Shown in pieces: positions 7,522 through 11,053 of a stretch of DNA of 11,053 bases. Position numbers and translations under genes: made by a program. The stretch covers positions 1 to 11,053 of the forward strand of contig CAKQBP010000028.1 of NCBI GenBank assembly GCA_934216375.1, read 5' to 3'. Origin of the DNA: an uncultured Veillonella sp. (GTDB taxonomy: Bacteria; Bacillota; Negativicutes; Veillonellales; Veillonellaceae). The notes beneath the pieces are model-generated. The model searched no databases, was not told the origin of the DNA, and was given only the letters and a program-made list of their open reading frames with translations. How positions within the stretch are numbered: position 1 is the first letter of the stretch; each line of letters begins with the position of its first letter.

Positions 7522-8357
7522 GGCTGTGTCTCCCTTATTTCTTCCATTATACTGCGAGCCAATCTTGAATTTAGTTCATGACTCGATTTCAAAGCAATTA
7601 CATGGCCTTCAATTGGTCCTAATAAGAATAAATCTCCTATAACATCTAATGCTTTATGACGAACTAATTCGTCATCAAAGCGTGGTACAGATAGACATTT
7701 CTCATCATCATAGACTAATGCATTATCTAGGCTACCGCCTTTTGCAAGGCCCATGGCCTGTAATTGTTCTAATTCTTTCATAAATCCGATAGTCCTAGCA
7801 GACCCAATATGCTCTTTAAAGTATTCTGGTGATACTTCAAAATCACATTGTTGAGTGCCCAGCAACGGATGACTGTTAATAGATGTGAACGTCATACGAT
7901 AACCATCATATGGCAAGATCACAACAAAACGGTCTCCATCATAAACAGCATGGGATCGAGTCACTTTATATACCTGACGCGGTGCTGTTTGTTCTTTAAT
8001 ACCAGCCTCTTCAATAAGATTGACAAAAATAGCACTACTGCCATCACCTACAGGAGGTTCTGGAGAATCCATTTCAATATAACAGTTATCAATATTCATA
8101 GCACTGAACGCGGCCATCACATGCTCTACAGTGAATACCTTTGCCTCACCATTTTCCAATGTGGTAGCGCGCATAGTGTTCGTCACATTATCAATGTGTG
8201 CTCGCACAGAAGGATGACCTTCAATGTCCGTGCGGACAAACACAATTCCTGTATCTTCAGGTGCAGGTTTGAAAACCATATGTACTGGTTCACCGCTATG
8301 AAGGCCAATCCCTTGATATGAAATAGCCTTTTCTATTGTTTGTTGTGGCTTACTCAT
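7518..8357 (-). CDS. lpxC: UDP-3-O-acyl-N-acetylglucosamine deacetylase
   Basis: LpxC is the zinc amidase that removes the N-acetyl group from UDP-3-O-acyl-GlcNAc, the committed step of lipid A synthesis, in the cytoplasm. Zinc ligands are visible as H79 (TVEHVMAAF), H234 and D238 (LVRHKALDVIGD), with the catalytic base E78 and catalytic H260 (KSSHELN). The GSARTIGFMKELE segment at 185-197 and the KGGSLDNALV segment at 207-216 are also diagnostic. The 279 residues are shorter than E. coli (305), and the deficit lies after H260: 19 residues here against 40 there. AAAGGA at 8365-8370 precedes the ATG by 7 bases. It has its own promoter and leads the lpxC-fabZ-lpxA unit, so the committed step may be controlled apart from the upstream genes. 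Confidence 0.97.
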   Translation of the reverse strand: MSKPQQTIEKAISYQGIGLHSGEPVHMVFKPAPEDTGIVFVRTDIEGHPSVRAHIDNVTNTMRATTLENGEAKVFTVEHVMAAFSAMNIDNCYIEMDSPEPPVGDGSSAIFVNLIEEAGIKEQTAPRQVYKVTRSHAVYDGDRFVVILPYDGYRMTFTSINSHPLLGTQQCDFEVSPEYFKEHIGSARTIGFMKELEQLQAMGLAKGGSLDNALVYDDEKCLSVPRFDDELVRHKALDVIGDLFLLGPIEGHVIALKSSHELNSRLARSIMEEIRETQP

Positions 8358-8407
8358 AAGAATGTCCTTTCATAATCTGAATTCACGTTTACTATACACC
8401 AATATGT

Positions 8408-8436
8408 ATTATACCCTATTTGCATAGGCGTTACAA
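8408..8436 (-). promoter_or_regulatory. Sigma-70/SigA-type promoter of lpxC-fabZ-lpxA
   Basis: On the minus strand, -35 TTGTAA (8436-8431) and -10 TATAAT (8413-8408) are separated by exactly 17 bases. The -10 is a perfect consensus and the -35 matches 4 of 6. Transcription would start near 8401, leaving a leader of about 40 bases before the lpxC ATG. It is the best promoter I can see in the window. Confidence 0.85.
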
Positions 8437-8464
8437 GAAATTTACCATATATTACGCTAATTGG

Positions 8465-8484
8465 AAAGACTATTCTTAGTCTTT
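8465..8484 (-). repeat. 20-bp perfect palindromic hairpin upstream of the lpxC promoter
   Basis: Arms aaagacta (8465-8472) and tagtcttt (8477-8484) are 8-bp perfect complements around a 4-base loop. It sits 28 bases upstream of the -35 box of the lpxC promoter and downstream of the lpxL terminator-like element. On the minus strand its T run is within the stem and is followed by CC, so it is not a classic terminator. It may be a regulator operator or a back-up hairpin. Confidence 0.45.
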
Positions 8485-8534
8485 AAAATTTTAATAGATT
8501 ATTTTTAAACACTAAATTATATGTTATAAAATAA

Positions 8535-8609
8535 AAAGAGATTTCATCCATGCTAATAGGAATCAGTTTCATCTTGGATATTCCACAATCGCATAAACAA
8601 AATCTCTTT
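8535..8609 (-). terminator. Terminator-like long imperfect palindrome after lpxL
   Basis: Perfect 10-bp outer arms aaagagattt (8535-8544) and aaatctcttt (8600-8609) enclose 55 bases. Inside, on the minus strand, ATGC/GCAT and then GGAAT/ATTCC can pair as nested stems. The outer stem is followed by a T-rich tract (TTTTTATTTTAT including the end of the stem), and it begins 11 bases after the lpxL stop. It probably ends the skp-lpxD-lpxL transcript. The long structured interior is unusual for a simple terminator and could be a structured 3' UTR, a small RNA or a dispersed repeat. Confidence 0.6.
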
Positions 8610-8620
8610 AAAATTATTAA

Positions 8621-9523
8621 CTATTGAAAAACATCAGGTGGTGTATCTATTTGTTCACCATAAAAACGACGAGTCCATTTCCAACGGTTATGAAGCCAAA
8701 ACCAATCTTCAGGATATCGCCGAATATAATCTTCAATAAACTCATTTAGACGAGTTGTTGTTACCGCTATATCACGCTTTTTATCATCTGTGCGTTCCAC
8801 ATAAATTGGTGAATGCGCTTCAATCTCATATTTCTCAGAAAACGGACTATAATGTATGGTTACAAAAATAATGGGCACATCTTGCATACGAGCCAATACA
8901 GCTGGTCCCGCAGCCGTCAATGTTTCATAACCAAAGAATGGTGCAAGAACGCCATCATCACCAGGGTCCTGATCCATAATAAGGCCTAAAAATGCACCTT
9001 TTTTTAGTTCATTAATCATTTCACGAACACCTGTTTTATAGGTCACATGTTGATGCATAATCCGACGATATTCATTGATAAACTTATCGGCATCACCATT
9101 CTGTTTCATAGCCACAGAAATCAGCGGATATCCTTCAGAAGCAAGAACGCCACCTAAAAGTTCCCAGTTACCACTATGAACAGCGGCTAAGATTGCACCT
9201 CGACCATTTTCTAAGGCATCATCTAAGTACTCTCGATTAATAAACTCCACCATATCTTTGTATGCACCATCTTTAATTTCAGGATAGCGCAATACATCAA
9301 TAATCATACGGCCAAAGCGTGTAGTACTAGCTTTCGCAATACGTCGAGCTTCTTTAGGATCATCTGTAATATTACAGAATAAAATTTGGCCTATCGCTAG
9401 GCGCTTACGTTTAGGTGGCACCACTAACCACGCAATTTCACCTAGCAATGTACCAATAGCATATTGCAAACCTTTAGGTAATAAGCAAATAAAGGCACTA
9501 AAGATTTTCATAAACCTATACAT
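8621..9523 (-). CDS. lpxL: Lipid A biosynthesis acyltransferase, LpxL/HtrB family
   Basis: This inner-membrane enzyme family transfers a secondary acyl chain from acyl-ACP onto Kdo2-lipid IVA. The 300 residues match the family (about 300 to 310). An N-terminal hydrophobic stretch (about residues 8-36) would anchor it. The catalytic HX4(D/E) motif is HSGNWE, with H116 and E121. Further conserved blocks are DQDPGDDGVLAPFFG at 184-198 and PEDWFWLHNRWK at 271-282. The ATG at 9523 lies 6 bases after the lpxD stop; AAGGAGAG in the last lpxD codons is about 10 bases upstream. An in-frame ATG at 9511 is a less likely start. It is the only late acyltransferase here. Whether it is functionally LpxL, LpxM or a LpxP-like enzyme cannot be decided, so the symbol marks the family. 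Confidence 0.88.
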   Translation of the reverse strand: MYRFMKIFSAFICLLPKGLQYAIGTLLGEIAWLVVPPKRKRLAIGQILFCNITDDPKEARRIAKASTTRFGRMIIDVLRYPEIKDGAYKDMVEFINREYLDDALENGRGAILAAVHSGNWELLGGVLASEGYPLISVAMKQNGDADKFINEYRRIMHQHVTYKTGVREMINELKKGAFLGLIMDQDPGDDGVLAPFFGYETLTAAGPAVLARMQDVPIIFVTIHYSPFSEKYEIEAHSPIYVERTDDKKRDIAVTTTRLNEFIEDYIRRYPEDWFWLHNRWKWTRRFYGEQIDTPPDVFQ

Positions 9524-9529
9524 GGATTA

Positions 9530-10561
9530 TTAGCTCTCCTTAAGCTGTGCTTTCAAAGCATCAATTTCTTTTTGTAATTGTTTTACAGTTTTCACCATTT
9601 CTGGCAAACGATTCTCGTAAGCAGCCAATTTTAGCCACTCTTTATGAGGTCTCATTGGATACCCAGCCATAACAGAATTAGAAGGCACATTGCCAGTAAT
9701 TCCTGTTTTACCTGCAAATTGTACATTATCTCCAATTGTAATATGACCTGTACAGCCTGTTTGTCCTGCAAAGATTACATGGTTACCACATTTTGTACTA
9801 CCTGCAATCCCAACCTGTGCAATCAAGAAACAATCTTCTCCAATCTCAACATTGTGGCCAAGGTGAACAAGATTGTCAATTTTTGTACCGCGACGTACCA
9901 AGGTAGATCCCATTGTAGCATTATCAACAGTAGTGCAAGAGCCAATTTCTACATCATCTTCAAGAATAACATTGCCTACTTGAGGAATATGCGTATGAAT
10001 ACCATTTTCTGTGGCAAAGCCAAAACCTTCACCACCGATAACTGCTTTAGCACGCAATACAACGCGTTTACCCAAAATACAGTTCTCATGTACGATAGCA
10101 CCCGCATAGATGTCAGAATCTTCCCCAATTCGTACATTATGACCAATATATACATAAGGTCGAATCGTTACATTATCACCGATAACAGCATTATCATTAA
10201 TAACACAATAGGCACCAATAGCTACATTTTTACCAAGTGTAACATTCTTGCCAATAATAGCTGTACTATGCACTTCACGGGGAACTACAACAGGTGGATG
10301 GAATACTTCTAGCACTTGGGCGAATGCGGCTTTTGCATTATCAACTACGATTTGCGCCATCGGTGCATTTTTTACTTCCGATTCAACGATAACAGCACCC
10401 GCTTGGCATAACGCAATATGTTCAACATATTCACCAATTGCAAAAGTTATGGATTGTTTTACCGCTTGTTCAAAGCTACGTGTCTCAGTAATGACAATAG
10501 ACTCATCCCCTATAAGTTGACCGCCTACTAAATTTGCGAGTTCCTGTAAAGTTTTTTCCAA
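9530..10561 (-). CDS. lpxD: UDP-3-O-acylglucosamine N-acyltransferase
   Basis: LpxD adds the second 3-hydroxyacyl chain, from ACP to the 2-amino group of the LpxC product. The 343 residues match E. coli (341). An N-terminal uridine-binding domain (about 1-95) is followed by a left-handed beta helix of hexapeptide repeats (about 98-295) and a C-terminal helical tail, KQLQKEIDALKAQL at 327-340, which looks like a short coiled coil. The catalytic histidine is H236 in NLVHLGHNVEIG, and GGEGFGFA at 176-183 is the family's GF-rich substrate loop. The start is TTG at 10561-10559, backed by GGAGGAG with a 6-base gap and no upstream ATG. It follows the Skp-like gene by 31 bases, the same skp-lpxD adjacency seen in proteobacteria. 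Confidence 0.96.
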   Translation of the reverse strand: MEKTLQELANLVGGQLIGDESIVITETRSFEQAVKQSITFAIGEYVEHIALCQAGAVIVESEVKNAPMAQIVVDNAKAAFAQVLEVFHPPVVVPREVHSTAIIGKNVTLGKNVAIGAYCVINDNAVIGDNVTIRPYVYIGHNVRIGEDSDIYAGAIVHENCILGKRVVLRAKAVIGGEGFGFATENGIHTHIPQVGNVILEDDVEIGSCTTVDNATMGSTLVRRGTKIDNLVHLGHNVEIGEDCFLIAQVGIAGSTKCGNHVIFAGQTGCTGHITIGDNVQFAGKTGITGNVPSNSVMAGYPMRPHKEWLKLAAYENRLPEMVKTVKQLQKEIDALKAQLKES

Positions 10562-10567
10562 GGCAAA

Positions 10568-10574
10568 CTCCTCC
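10568..10574 (-). promoter_or_regulatory. Strong ribosome binding site for the TTG start of lpxD
   Basis: The minus strand reads GGAGGAG, with AGGAG ending 6 bases before TTG 10561. It is what decides this non-ATG start. Confidence 0.85.
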
Positions 10575-10592
10575 CCCTGTGGTAATCCTCAA

Positions 10593-11053
10593 TTATTGTG
10601 CAGCTTCAGTTGTACTTGTTGTAGCTTGATCTGCTTGCTGTGCATTTTGCTGAGCATCTTGTTGCTCTTGGGCTTTAGCTGCATTTTCAACTTCTTTGAT
10701 TTGATCGTCAGAAGCTTTACCCATTTTTGTGATCAAATCATCGGTTACATCAGAGCCACCACCAACAACAGCGCCTTTTTCAATAATAACATCAAGTTTT
10801 TTTTCTTTCACAAGTTCCTTGATTTTTTGTTCTTGATATTGACGGTATTCTTGTGCTTTTGCATTTGCAAAGGCATTTAATTCTTGATTCGCTTGGTTAA
10901 ATACATGTTGTTTAGATGCTTCATCAGCAGCAGCAATTTTAGCATCTAATTCCGCTTTTTTAGCGTTAATCTCTTTAGTAATTTCAATACCTTTTTCAGT
11001 ACTATTTGCTACTTTCACGCTATCCACATAGCCAACATTGTTAGAACCACAAC
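10593..11053 (-). CDS. OmpH/Skp-family periplasmic chaperone-like protein, 5' end cut by the right window edge; probable lipoprotein
   Basis: Skp/OmpH proteins are small helical chaperones that hold unfolded outer-membrane proteins in the periplasm. About 152 residues are visible and the frame is still open at the edge. An apparent GTG at 11027 is an internal valine. After a short NVGYVDSVKV strand come long charged helices rich in K, E, Q and A (coiled-coil tentacles), then LDVIIEKGAVVGGGSDVTDD, typical of the family's end, then an unusual Q/A/T-rich tail of about 30 residues. The first complete residues read C-G-S-N-N, and the partial codon before the cysteine (xGT) can be glycine, as in a lipobox. 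The protein may thus be lipid-anchored. The lpxD linkage supports the family call. Confidence is high for family, moderate for lipidation. Confidence 0.85.
   Translation of the reverse strand, partial: CGSNNVGYVDSVKVANSTEKGIEITKEINAKKAELDAKIAAADEASKQHVFNQANQELNAFANAKAQEYRQYQEQKIKELVKEKKLDVIIEKGAVVGGGSDVTDDLITKMGKASDDQIKEVENAAKAQEQQDAQQNAQQADQATTSTTEAAQ

Noticed and set aside
7848..8321. 157-codon open frame on the plus strand opposite lpxC
   Set aside because: It lies wholly inside lpxC, which has all its catalytic motifs. The antisense translation resembles no family and has no start signal.
9644..10312. 222-codon open frame on the plus strand opposite lpxD
   Set aside because: It is antisense to the hexapeptide repeats of lpxD, whose repeated codon pattern keeps the opposite frame open. 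It has no ribosome site or recognisable protein features, and its composition is rich in Asn, Ile, Thr and Cys as expected for a shadow frame.
1..11053. Mobile elements, CRISPR arrays, toxin-antitoxin or defence genes
   Set aside because: I looked for transposase, integrase, repeat arrays and unexplained gene cassettes. All coding space is accounted for by envelope and fatty acid genes, and none of these were seen.

Overview
The window is a dense lipid A (endotoxin core) biosynthesis locus. Every gene lies on the minus strand, so transcription runs from high to low coordinates. The gene content, the strong AGGAGG-type ribosome binding sites, the moderately AT-rich DNA with very AT-rich gaps, and the use of LpxI rather than LpxH together suggest a diderm Firmicute of the Negativicutes, most likely Veillonella or a close relative. 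The genus is an inference from remembered family resemblance, not from a database search.

Gene order in the direction of transcription is: a Skp/OmpH-family protein cut by the right edge, lpxD, an lpxL/htrB-type acyltransferase, then a structured terminator-like element. A near-consensus promoter follows, then lpxC, fabZ, lpxA and a clear intrinsic terminator. After a 328-base AT-rich gap come lpxI, lpxB, msbA, kdtA (waaA) and lpxK, the last cut by the left edge. Genes within each block are tightly packed, with overlaps of 1 to 8 bases or gaps of 2 to 55 bases, so three transcription units are likely.

The genes form almost a whole pathway. LpxA, LpxC and LpxD make UDP-2,3-diacylglucosamine. 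LpxI releases lipid X, LpxB joins the two to form the disaccharide, LpxK adds the 4'-phosphate, KdtA adds Kdo and the LpxL-like enzyme adds a secondary acyl chain. MsbA flips the product across the inner membrane. FabZ supplies the hydroxyacyl-ACP branch, and the Skp-like protein suggests that outer-membrane protein assembly genes lie just beyond the right edge. Kdo synthesis genes are not in the window.

I found no rRNA, tRNA, CRISPR array, transposon or phage gene, and no sign of an undescribed multi-gene system. The points most worth a second look are the regulatory boundaries around lpxC, the large imperfect palindrome after lpxL, a probable lipoprotein form of the Skp-like chaperone, an LpxC lacking the C-terminal region that carries the E. 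coli degradation signal, and non-ATG starts on lpxI, lpxD and probably lpxA.
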